64,000 bases of DNA from Candidatus Lindowbacteria bacterium RIFCSPLOWO2_12_FULL_62_27 (GTDB lineage: Bacteria > Lindowbacteria > 2-12-FULL-62-27): assembly GCA_001784175.1 (NCBI GenBank), contig MFPR01000026.1, forward strand, positions 1 through 64,000. The letters run 5' to 3'. Both the position numbers and the translations under genes were made by a program. The notes below the pieces were generated by a model. It was given only the letters and a program-made list of their open reading frames with translations. It was not told the DNA's origin and did no database searches. Numbering within the stretch: position 1 is the stretch's first letter; each line of letters starts with the position of its first letter. Below are positions 33,268 to 40,624 of the stretch, one piece after another.

Positions 33268-34531
33268 CGCGCCCGCTTTGCGCCCGCTCCGTCTGCTGGT
33301 TCTGGCGCTTGCGCTCGCTCCGCTCCCGGCCGACGGCGCGCTACTGGACCACGGGTTCCGCATCGAGGGCGAACGGATGCTGCGCCCGGGCATGTGGCGA
33401 TTTTCGGGGACCTTTGCGACCGAGTCGGACATCCGGCCGGGCGTGGAACCGATCACGGGCACGCCGGTCGACGTGAACGCCATCCGGTTTCCGTTCAGTT
33501 GGCGGTACGGATTCACCTCGAGGCTCGAAGTCGGGACCGACGTCCAGTTTGAGCGCGACAAGGGCACGGACCTGGGCCCGGCGAAACTGTTCGACGCCGG
33601 CGGCGTGTCGAACTGGGATCTCGTGGCGAAGTGCAAGGTTTTTCCCTGGACGACGTTTGTCGGTCATGTCGGCGTGTATGGGAACAACAAACTCTACGGC
33701 GGCAGCGATCCTCTGGATTATGGCTTGGACATTCTGCTGACGCTCCCGCTCAATCTGCCGATCGGCATGCCGAATCTGATGCATTTCAACACCGGCATCC
33801 GCTTCAAGGGCGGCAACCCGAACATCGACCTCAACACCCGGCTCGACGCCCGCGGCTACATGGACCCGATTCATCTCGGCTGGTCGCTGATCGTTTCTCC
33901 GCGCGCGAAGTGGGCCGCCGTCGGGGAAATTCTCGTTCGACGGTCGCCCTACGGTCTGGAGGAGGAGGCGGAACTGACGCTGGGAACCCGCTACGCCTAC
34001 ACCGAACGATCGACGCTCATGGCCTCCATCGCGCGCGGCGTGACGGACGGCAGTCCGAACTGGGCGCTCCGCCTGGGCTTCGAAACAACCTATGGTTCAC
34101 AGACGGAGCGGCAGGTGGTCCGGGCGGAGGGCCGGCAACAGTTGCCCACGGAAATTCCGGAGGAAGGCCCGCCGCCGCTGGAGATTTCCGTTTCGCGCCT
34201 CACATCGATCGCCGAAGCCGCGTACCAGCGGGGCGACTACTCTTCCGCCGCCGACGCCTTCTCGGAACTCGTGTCGCGCCTGCCGTCCGAGGGCCGGGTC
34301 TATTACAACCTCGGCGTCTGCTATTATCACCTGAAAGATTACGCAAAGGCCGAAGGAGACTTTTTCAAGGCGCTGACTCTGATGCCGAACGATCCCGAGG
34401 TCTATCTGTACATGGGTCATTGCCAATTTCTGCAGAGCCGTCCGTCGGAAGCCCGGAGGAGCTGGGAAGAAGCGCTCCGGCTGGACCCGACAAACGAGAT
34501 GGCGAAATTCCTGCTGCAGTCCAGCCAGTAG
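33257..34531 (+). CDS. outer-membrane beta-barrel protein with C-terminal TPRs
   Basis: 424 residues. Signal peptide (LRLLVLALALAPLPADG-ALL). Residues about 35-290 are paired amphipathic strands (FSWRYGFTSRLEVGTDVQF, NLMHFNTGIRFKGG, AELTLGTRYAYTERSTLMASIARG) with aromatic strand ends, as in transporter-type barrels. A linker with PTEIPEEGPPPLEI leads into three TPR motifs (AEAAYQRGDYSSAADAFSELVSRLP, YYNLGVCYYHLKDYAKAEGDFFKAL, YLYMGHCQFLQSRPSEARRSWEEAL), probably periplasmic. It overlaps the previous gene by 11 nt. Function unknown; a surface scaffold for the two upstream exported proteins is an inference. Confidence 0.7.
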   Translation: MRSDAPALRPLRLLVLALALAPLPADGALLDHGFRIEGERMLRPGMWRFSGTFATESDIRPGVEPITGTPVDVNAIRFPFSWRYGFTSRLEVGTDVQFERDKGTDLGPAKLFDAGGVSNWDLVAKCKVFPWTTFVGHVGVYGNNKLYGGSDPLDYGLDILLTLPLNLPIGMPNLMHFNTGIRFKGGNPNIDLNTRLDARGYMDPIHLGWSLIVSPRAKWAAVGEILVRRSPYGLEEEAELTLGTRYAYTERSTLMASIARGVTDGSPNWALRLGFETTYGSQTERQVVRAEGRQQLPTEIPEEGPPPLEISVSRLTSIAEAAYQRGDYSSAADAFSELVSRLPSEGRVYYNLGVCYYHLKDYAKAEGDFFKALTLMPNDPEVYLYMGHCQFLQSRPSEARRSWEEALRLDPTNEMAKFLLQSSQ

Positions 34532-34543
34532 GTCCGCCTTCGC

Positions 34544-35641
34544 ATGGAAATCGGAATCGTCGGATTGCCGAACGTCGGCAAGTCGACCCTGTTCAACGCG
34601 CTGACCCAAATGTCGGCGCCGGCGGAGAACTATCCGTTTTGCACGATCGACCCGAACGTCGGCGTCGTGACCGTGCCGGACGCGCGGCTGAACCGGCTGG
34701 CCGAGATCGTGACCCCGAGGGCCGTGACCCCGACGGCGATCCGGTTCGTGGACATCGCGGGCCTCGTGGCGGGCGCGCACAAAGGCGAGGGACTCGGCAA
34801 CAAGTTTCTCTCCCATATCCGCGAGGTCGACGCGATCGTGCACGTGGTGCGGTGTTTCGAGGACAAGCAGGTGGTCCATGTCGCGTCGACCGTCGATCCG
34901 GTCCGTGACGCCGAGACGATCGAAACGGAATTGATTCTCGCCGACCTCGGCACCGTGGGCCGCCGGCTGGATGCGATTGACAAAAAGGCGCGGACGACCA
35001 ACCCGGAACTGAAACCCGAGGCGACCCTGCTCGCGAACCTCCAATCGCATCTGTCGGCCGGCAAACTGGCCAACCGGTTTGAGGCCGAAAGCAAGGAATC
35101 CGCGGAGACCGTGGCCGGCCTGCATCTTCTGACGTCGAAACCGATGATTTACGCGGCCAACCTGCACGAAACCGATTTGAACGAAGCCGTGAGCCGGTTG
35201 AAAGTCCTCAAAGCGTCCGCGGACGAGAAAGGCTACGCAGTTCTGCCGATCGCGGCGAAATTCGAGCAGGAGCTGAACGCGCTGCCGGAAGACGAGCGGC
35301 GGTTGTTCATGTCCGACCTCGGCATGGAATCGGGGGGACTGCCGCGGCTGGTCGAGGCGTGCTACCGGCTGCTGAAACTGGTGACCTTTTTCACCGCCGG
35401 CGAAAAGGAGGCCCGGGCCTGGACGGTCCCGCAGGGGACGACGGCGCCGCGCGCGGCCGGAAAAATACACACCGACATCGAAAAAGGTTTTGTCCGCGCG
35501 GAAGTCTGCCGCTATTCAGACTTGGACGCCGGCGGTTCGTACGCGAAGGTCCGGGAAGCCGGCAAGATGCGAACGGAGGGAAGGGACTACGTGATCCAGG
35601 ACGGGGACGTCTGTTACTTCAAGTTCACCCAGCCGGCCTGA
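34544..35641 (+). CDS. ychF: ribosome-binding ATPase YchF
   Basis: 365 residues, full length. G domain with GLPNVGKSTLFNALT, FCTIDPNVG and FVDIAGLVAGAHKGEGLGNKFLSHIRE; a coiled-coil arm; and the C-terminal TGS domain (LVTFFTAGEKEARAWTVPQGTTAPRAAGKIHTDIEKGFVRAEV). YchF is an Obg-family ATPase that binds ribosomes and responds to redox and stress. It starts 12 nt after the exported TPR protein and ends the conserved part of this segment; an accessory patch follows. Confidence 0.95.
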   Translation: MEIGIVGLPNVGKSTLFNALTQMSAPAENYPFCTIDPNVGVVTVPDARLNRLAEIVTPRAVTPTAIRFVDIAGLVAGAHKGEGLGNKFLSHIREVDAIVHVVRCFEDKQVVHVASTVDPVRDAETIETELILADLGTVGRRLDAIDKKARTTNPELKPEATLLANLQSHLSAGKLANRFEAESKESAETVAGLHLLTSKPMIYAANLHETDLNEAVSRLKVLKASADEKGYAVLPIAAKFEQELNALPEDERRLFMSDLGMESGGLPRLVEACYRLLKLVTFFTAGEKEARAWTVPQGTTAPRAAGKIHTDIEKGFVRAEVCRYSDLDAGGSYAKVREAGKMRTEGRDYVIQDGDVCYFKFTQPA

Positions 35642-35816
35642 CCGTCGAAAATGGAGCGGTGGAGAACCGTCTAACACGAATGGCGTCTCACACGGCTCCC
35701 AATCGGGCCGGCTCGCCGGTATGTGATAATTGGTCGGCGCGCAGCTAACCGGCGGACTCGGCGATCTCCAGACCGCCGGATTGATTTCACCGGAGGATCG
35801 GGGTAACATTCTGGCA

Positions 35817-36161
35817 GTGGATGGCGTGCTGACCCGGATCAAAGGATTGGTAACAACGGGGAGAGTGGTGTTCTCTAAAAAAGCCCGCATCGAGTTGGCG
35901 TTAGACGATCTGACGGAGGACGATGGGGTGGAATCCATTCTCAACGCCACGGAAGTTCGCGCCAAGCGGTCGAGAAGCAAACACCGCCGACAACCGCGCG
36001 AGCGGGTTTACATCATTGTAGCCCCGACAAACTCGGGGATCGAGATATATTCCAAAGGCACCATACGGAAAAAAACCGGCGAGGAAATTTTCTACTTTCT
36101 GATTTCGGCGAAACTGTCGAGAGAAAACTGGGAAGGAGAACGGCATGGAACTAAAAATTAA
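35817..36161 (+). CDS. putative DUF4258/MqsR-like toxin of a type II TA pair
   Basis: About 114 residues from GTG at 35817; the frame is open up to a TTG at 35730 and the start is uncertain (GGAGGA at 35792 would favour a non-standard ATT at 35808). The core reads IKGLVTTGRVVFSKKARIELALDDLTEDDGVESILN, then RERVYIIVAPTNSGIEIYSKGTIRKKTGEEIFYFLISAKL, as in DUF4258/RelE-like RNases. The next gene, overlapping by 17 nt, encodes a YgiT-type zinc finger, the usual antitoxin partner. An extended -10-like TGTGATAAT lies at 35722-35730. It is in an accessory patch next to intron debris. Confidence 0.6.
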   Translation: MDGVLTRIKGLVTTGRVVFSKKARIELALDDLTEDDGVESILNATEVRAKRSRSKHRRQPRERVYIIVAPTNSGIEIYSKGTIRKKTGEEIFYFLISAKLSRENWEGERHGTKN

Positions 36162-36357
36162 AACCTGTCCCACCTGCGATTCCAAAAATTTCCGTCGGAA
36201 GACCGGCGCGCTGACGCATTACCATCGTCGTCGGGAGATTCGCGTTCCGCGTGCGACCTATTGGGAGTGCGGCGACTGCGGAGAACAGGTCTACTCGCTG
36301 GACGACATGCACAAGATCACGGAATACGTCCGCCGCCATTTCTCGAAGGCCGCCTGA
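36145..36357 (+). CDS. YgiT-type zinc-finger protein (antitoxin N-terminal domain)
   Basis: 70 residues. Two CxxC pairs (CPTCDSKNF and CGDCGEQVY) around the conserved strand VPRATYWEC, then a short helix. This is the YgiT/MqsA N-terminal zinc domain without the C-terminal helix-turn-helix, so it probably neutralises the toxin but may not repress DNA by itself. GGAAGGAG sits 7 nt before the ATG, inside the toxin gene. Gene order toxin then antitoxin matches MqsRA-type loci. Confidence 0.75.
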   Translation: MELKIKTCPTCDSKNFRRKTGALTHYHRRREIRVPRATYWECGDCGEQVYSLDDMHKITEYVRRHFSKAA

Positions 36358-36422
36358 ACGGGTCAACGGTCAACTCAACGGACTCAACGACTCAACGCAA
36401 CGGTGTCATTCTTCTACATTGC

Positions 36423-36870
36423 GTGCGCCAAGAAGTTCATCGGCGCTGGTGATAGATGGACACCCGCATAAAGCGTAGCCAGCGATGCGGTACCGAGTCT
36501 TGCGCGATGTCGGGCAATCGGCAGCGTGAAGCGTGGACAGGGAGGGCGTAGGCCGTAACGCAAGTGAATGGATTGAGCCCCGAAAAAGAAAACCTTCCCG
36601 AAAGGGAAGATGTTGTGGAAGCCGAGTCTCTGTAATTTGCCGAAGGCAATACGAAACGACCGAAAGGGCGAGGTCGCGTAGTTCCACCGGGGTCAAAGAC
36701 AACGGCATGGTGCAGCCAACAAAATGGTCAATCTAATGGGTGAGAGTCCCATCTCGGTAATTGTCCATTCGGCCGAGTAGTTATATCTGGCTCACAGGGA
36801 GGTAACGAACTGTGAGGAAGCCCAGAAGTAAAAGCGGGTATTCACGCGTGAAGTTCCAGTCATGATACTA
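36423..36870 (+). mobile_element. truncated group II intron (5' ribozyme domains, no reverse transcriptase)
   Basis: GTGCG at 36423 fits the 5' end consensus. The following 450 nt carry segments I recognise from bacterial group II ribozymes: AAAGCGTAGCCAGCGATGC, GAAGCGTGGACAGGGAG, AAGTGAATGGATTGAGCC, AATGGGTGAGAGTCCCATC and GCTCACAGGGAGGTAACGA, ending near GTGAAGTTCC. These normally lie upstream of the maturase ORF. Here no reverse transcriptase and no domain V/VI hairpin follow; ordinary sequence and a promoter begin by 36926. It is therefore a 5' fragment. Short ORFs in this stretch are not genes. The 65 nt before it contain repeated ACTCAACG. Confidence 0.65.
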
Positions 36871-36925
36871 TCATGGGTCATTTCTCGATGGCAGGGGTGG
36901 GTCAATTCTGGAGAGCGGTGAAGTT

Positions 36926-36954
36926 TTGACGGGTTCGCGGGTATGTGGTAGCAT
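36926..36954 (+). promoter_or_regulatory. leaderless-type promoter of the PIN gene
   Basis: TTGACG (36926-36931), 17-bp spacer, TAGCAT (36949-36954) and 7 nt to the ATG at 36962. There is no Shine-Dalgarno sequence. Confidence 0.6.
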
Positions 36955-36961
36955 TTAATTC

Positions 36962-37411
36962 ATGGCGGTGCCTATCGTTTATATGGATTTGTGCTGTCTC
37001 AAAAGGCCTTACGATGACCAGACCGATCCTAAAGTTCGATTGGAAACGGATGCCGTGTTGATCATTCTTTCGATGGCCGAAAGCGGCAAAATTCGTGTTG
37101 TTTCATCAGAAGTTTTGGAATTCGAGAATGCAGAAAACACGAATGTAGAGCGTCGGCAGAGAGCCGCCTTGGTGATTTCGGGTCTGCGCCCAAAGTTGCG
37201 CTTGAATGCGGTTGCCATTGCCGCCGCCAAAGAAATAGAGATGCGGAAGATTGGCGGCTATGATGCCCTGCATTTGGCCATTGCGAATGAAAATGGCGTT
37301 GACTCTTTTTTGACGACCGATGCCCGGCTGCTCCGGTTTGGCGCGAAATCCGGTTTCCGCATGCATACGAAAATCATGTCGCCAGTTGACTTTGTGAAGG
37401 AGGCACGTTGA
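36962..37411 (+). CDS. PIN domain ribonuclease (VapC-like toxin)
   Basis: 149 residues. N-terminal VYMDLCCLKRPYDDQTDPKVRLETDA has the first acidic residue of the PIN site in the form typical of a stand-alone PIN group; the second half has KIGGYDALHLAIANENGVDSFLTTDARLL, supplying the later Asp residues. PIN toxins cut RNA. The small gene immediately downstream is the likely partner, giving the reversed toxin-first order. Lower GC (about 50%) than the surroundings suggests acquisition. It starts at the ATG of a leaderless-type promoter. Confidence 0.85.
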   Translation: MAVPIVYMDLCCLKRPYDDQTDPKVRLETDAVLIILSMAESGKIRVVSSEVLEFENAENTNVERRQRAALVISGLRPKLRLNAVAIAAAKEIEMRKIGGYDALHLAIANENGVDSFLTTDARLLRFGAKSGFRMHTKIMSPVDFVKEAR

Positions 37412-37611
37412 TGAAACTTGTGACGCTCGAACCGCCTTTTGAAATCAGGCGCAAGGGGTTTCAAGTTCTATGTAAGAGTCTCGGCCCCGCAAATGCGCTT
37501 CGATTCCTTTTGCAGTATGAGCCTGGACAGGGGAATTACACAAAGGAACGTCAACGCCGGATCGCTCGCCGTCCGGTGGCCGACATTTTGAAACAACCCG
37601 GCCGGCGATAA
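37411..37611 (+). CDS. small antitoxin-like partner of the PIN protein
   Basis: 66 residues from ATG at 37411, overlapping the PIN stop by one base (TGATG), with GAAGGAGG 8-10 nt upstream. The sequence has RRKGFQVLCKSLGPANALRFLLQYEPGQGNYTKERQ, a pattern I associate with small proteins paired with PIN toxins (LGPAxALRFLxQFExGxGDYTxER). The C-terminus is basic. Assignment as antitoxin rests on pairing and size, not on a defined DNA-binding motif. Confidence 0.65.
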   Translation: MKLVTLEPPFEIRRKGFQVLCKSLGPANALRFLLQYEPGQGNYTKERQRRIARRPVADILKQPGRR

Positions 37612-37683
37612 GTGGGATCTTGGATATTCGATTTTAGATTTGGATTAGCGGAAGCAATCCAGAACGGACTTTGCGGGACTTGA

Positions 37684-37863
37684 AGAGCAGACGGCGAGCT
37701 GTTACATCGCCGCCTGTTAGCCATCATGGAAAGGCGGCTCGGCCCGGATCATCGTGACTTGTTGGTTGTATTGGAGAATCTATCCCGTCTGAACAAATCA
37801 TTGGGGCGGCGCCAAGACGCGGATTTGTATGCGGGTCGAGTGAAGCGGATTCGAGAAAGATAG
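37684..37863 (+). pseudogene. remnant of a kinesin-light-chain-type TPR gene
   Basis: The frame from 37684 to the TAG at 37863 reads a single TPR unit: ELLHRRLLAIMERRLGPDHRD, then LENLSRLNKSLGRRQDADLYAGRVKRI, the classic LGPDHPD...NLARLY pattern. It opens after a stop, has an internal ATG at 37726 (45 codons) but no ribosome site, and no matching repeats precede it. It looks like the last repeat of a gene whose 5' part was lost, consistent with the intron and TA debris just upstream. Confidence 0.5.
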
Positions 37864-37866
37864 AAA

Positions 37867-40545
37867 CTACCGTTTCACATCCCGAAGGAGCCGCGTGACG
37901 AGCGCCGTCCACCCGGTCTGGTGGCTCGCTCCGACGCCGCGGCCCGTGTCCCCGTGAAAATATTCGTAGAAGAGCGCGAGGTCTTTCCAGTGCGGGTCTT
38001 TCGCGTATCGTTCGTCGTCTCCATGGCAGGCCCGCCGGCCGTTCTTGTCCGGGAGGAAGAGCCGGGCCAGCCGCCGGGAGATTTCCTCCGCGACCTGTTT
38101 TAAATTCATAATCCGGCCCGATCCCGTTGGGCATTCGACACGGAGGGAATCGCCGTAGAAGTGGTGAAACCGCTCCAGGGCCTCGATGAGCAGGTAATTC
38201 ATCGGGAACCACACCGGCCCCCGCCAGTTGGAGTTGCCGCCGAAGAGTCCCGTGGAGGAATCCGCCGGATCGTACTGCACCCGGTATTCCTCTCCGCCGG
38301 CGCGGAACACGTAGGGATGGTCATGATAGACGCGGGAGAGGGACCGGATGCCGTAGGGGGAGAGAAACTCGTCTTCGTCCAGCAGATACCGCAGGACGCG
38401 CATGAGCCGCTCGCGGGACGGGATCGCAAGGAGCCGGCGGGTTGCGTCACCGGATTTCATCGAGTCGAAATAGGTGATCTGCGAAGCGAGGTCTTTTCGG
38501 TTTTCCAAAAACCACTGCAGCCGCCGCTTGAATCCCGGCAGTCGGTCGATCGTTTCCTGATCCAGTATTTCGACCGTAAACAGCGGCACAAGCCCGACCA
38601 TCGACCGGCACCGCAGCGGCACGCTCTTGCCGTCGATGCGAAGCTGGTCATAGTAAAATCCGTCCTGCTCGTCCCAGAGGCCGGTGCCGCCGAGGGAGTT
38701 CATCGAGTCGGCGATGGCGACGAAGTGTTCAAAGAATTTGGACGCGATGTCCTCGCAGGCCGGATTGGACAGCGCCAGCTCGCAGGCCATGGACATCATC
38801 GTGGCGGCGTAAAATGCCATCCAGGCCGTGCCGTCCGCCTGCTGGAGGTGCCCGCCCGTGGGCAGGGGTTTGGACCGGTCGAAGACCCCGATGTTGTCGA
38901 GTCCGAGAAACCCGCCGGAAAACAGGTTGTTGCCCTCCGCATCTTTGCGGTTGACCCACCATGTGAAATTCAGCATCAGTTTCAAAAACGTGCGCGAGAG
39001 GAACACGCGGTCGCGCTCGCCGCGCGCGCCGGTCATCTTGTAGACGCGCCAGCTTGCCCACGCGTGGACGGGGGGATTGACGTCGGAGAAGGCGAACTCG
39101 TACGCGGGGATCTGGCCGTTGGCGTGCATGTACCATTCCCGGAGGAAGAGCACCATCTGGTCCTTGGCGAACTGCGGATCGATCGATGCGAAGGGGATCA
39201 TGTGAAAGGCGGTGTCCCAGGCGGCGAACCAGGGATATTCCCACTTGTCGGGCATGGAAATAACGTCGCGATTATAAAGCTGCATCCACTCGTGATTCCG
39301 GCCCTGCCATCGATCCGCCGGCGGTTTCGGCATGGATGGATCTCCGTCGAGCCAGTCTTCGATGATGTAGTGGAAAAACTGCTTGGTCCACAAAAGTCCG
39401 GCATAGGCCTGGCGCATGACGGCGGCGCTCTCCGCCGGCAGGCCCGCCGGCGTTTTGGCCGCGTAGAATTCGCCGGTTTCCCGGATTCGATCGGCGAACA
39501 CCTGGTCAAAGGACTTGCCGAACGGTTCGTCCGGCGCCAGATCGGCGGCGGAAAGCCGCAGCCGGATCTGGACCTCCGCGCCGGCCGGGAGTTTGATCAC
39601 GTAATGGGCCGCCGCCTTCGTTCCGGTGTTCTTGGGATTCACGGCGGCGGTATTTTTGTGGATCACATACTCATGAAACGCGTCCTTGACGTGCGCCGTT
39701 CGGTTCGGCGCGCGGTAGAGCCGCTGGCTGTTGGTTTCATTTTCCGTAAAGAGCATTTTCGGCGCGCGGCGGTCGGGTCCGGCGTCTGCGGCCCACACGA
39801 GTTTTCCGAGCGAGCTGTGTTCGGCCCGGACCCGCCCGTTCTTGTCCAGCCGCATTTCGGGGCGGGGCCAGTATCCTTCTCCCGTGCGTCCCCAGATCCA
39901 TGTGTTTCGAAACCAGATCGTGGGCAGCGCGTGGAGAGTGGCCGGCGCGGGCCCCCGGTTGGCGATGGTGAGCCGGATGAGAATGTCATCGGCGTCGGCC
40001 TTTGCGTATTCGGCGACGATGTCAAAGTACCGGTGGCCGTCGAAAATCCCGGTATCGGGCAGCTCAAACTCGGGCTCGAGTTTTCCGCGATTGGCGTTTT
40101 CCTCAATCAGGCGCGCGTATGGAAATTCGCCCTGCGGGTACTTGTAGAGCGCCTTCATGTAGGAATGTGTGGGAAGAGAGTCGAGGTAGTAGTAGCATTC
40201 CTTTACATCCTCGCCATGATTTCCCTGCGGGCCGGTCAGTCCAAAGAGCCGTTCCTTGAGGATGGGATCCTTTTCGTTCCAGAATGCGAACGAAAAACAC
40301 AGCCGGCACTCGCGGTCGGTCAATCCCAGCAGTCCATCCTCGCCCCAGCGGTAGACGCGGCTGCGCGCGTCATCGTGCGTGAAATGCTCCCAGGACGATC
40401 CGTCGGCCGAGTAGTCCTCCCGGACGGTCCCCCACTGGCGTTCGGACAGATAGGGTCCCCATCGTTTCCAGTTTTTCTTGCGGCCGGCATCCTCCTGAAG
40501 TCGGAGTGTTTCCGCCTCCAGCCCGTTCATCGGCTTCATTGGCAA
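37867..40545 (-). CDS. GH63/MGH1-like glucosidase
   Basis: 892 residues, no signal peptide, so cytoplasmic. The N-terminal third is a beta-sandwich (SWEHFTHDDARSRVYRWGEDGLLGL). The C-terminal two thirds form an (alpha/alpha)6 barrel with NRDVISMPDKWEYPWFAAWDTAFHMIPF, GGFLGLDNIGVFDRS and NSNWRGPVWFPMNYLLIEALERFHHFYG, matching bacterial GH63-related enzymes annotated as mannosyl-oligosaccharide glucosidase-like. Members act on mannosylglycerate, glucosylglycerate or alpha-glucosides; which applies here is unclear. It stands alone, divergent from the GGxDxY-repeat gene. No trehalose or glycogen gene lies nearby. Confidence 0.85.
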   Translation of the reverse strand: MPMKPMNGLEAETLRLQEDAGRKKNWKRWGPYLSERQWGTVREDYSADGSSWEHFTHDDARSRVYRWGEDGLLGLTDRECRLCFSFAFWNEKDPILKERLFGLTGPQGNHGEDVKECYYYLDSLPTHSYMKALYKYPQGEFPYARLIEENANRGKLEPEFELPDTGIFDGHRYFDIVAEYAKADADDILIRLTIANRGPAPATLHALPTIWFRNTWIWGRTGEGYWPRPEMRLDKNGRVRAEHSSLGKLVWAADAGPDRRAPKMLFTENETNSQRLYRAPNRTAHVKDAFHEYVIHKNTAAVNPKNTGTKAAAHYVIKLPAGAEVQIRLRLSAADLAPDEPFGKSFDQVFADRIRETGEFYAAKTPAGLPAESAAVMRQAYAGLLWTKQFFHYIIEDWLDGDPSMPKPPADRWQGRNHEWMQLYNRDVISMPDKWEYPWFAAWDTAFHMIPFASIDPQFAKDQMVLFLREWYMHANGQIPAYEFAFSDVNPPVHAWASWRVYKMTGARGERDRVFLSRTFLKLMLNFTWWVNRKDAEGNNLFSGGFLGLDNIGVFDRSKPLPTGGHLQQADGTAWMAFYAATMMSMACELALSNPACEDIASKFFEHFVAIADSMNSLGGTGLWDEQDGFYYDQLRIDGKSVPLRCRSMVGLVPLFTVEILDQETIDRLPGFKRRLQWFLENRKDLASQITYFDSMKSGDATRRLLAIPSRERLMRVLRYLLDEDEFLSPYGIRSLSRVYHDHPYVFRAGGEEYRVQYDPADSSTGLFGGNSNWRGPVWFPMNYLLIEALERFHHFYGDSLRVECPTGSGRIMNLKQVAEEISRRLARLFLPDKNGRRACHGDDERYAKDPHWKDLALFYEYFHGDTGRGVGASHQTGWTALVTRLLRDVKR

Positions 40546-40585
40546 ACGATCAAACCAGCGGGGGGCGGAAACGTCAAGGAATCAG

Positions 40586-40615
40586 TTGTACGAGGTCGAG
40601 ACCTGTGTTTAGGTG
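40586..40615 (+). promoter_or_regulatory. possible promoter of the GGxDxY-repeat gene
   Basis: TTGTAC (40586-40591), 17 or 18 bp, then TTAGGT/TAGGTG (40609-40615), about 10 nt before the ATG at 40625. A small inverted repeat, AGGTC-GA-GACCT, lies in the spacer and could bind a regulator. The match is weak. Confidence 0.3.
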
Positions 40616-40624
40616 GACCGACTT

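Noticed and set aside
36406-36736. Short ORFs on both strands after the YgiT gene
   Set aside because: They coincide with group II intron ribozyme sequence and have no protein-like composition.
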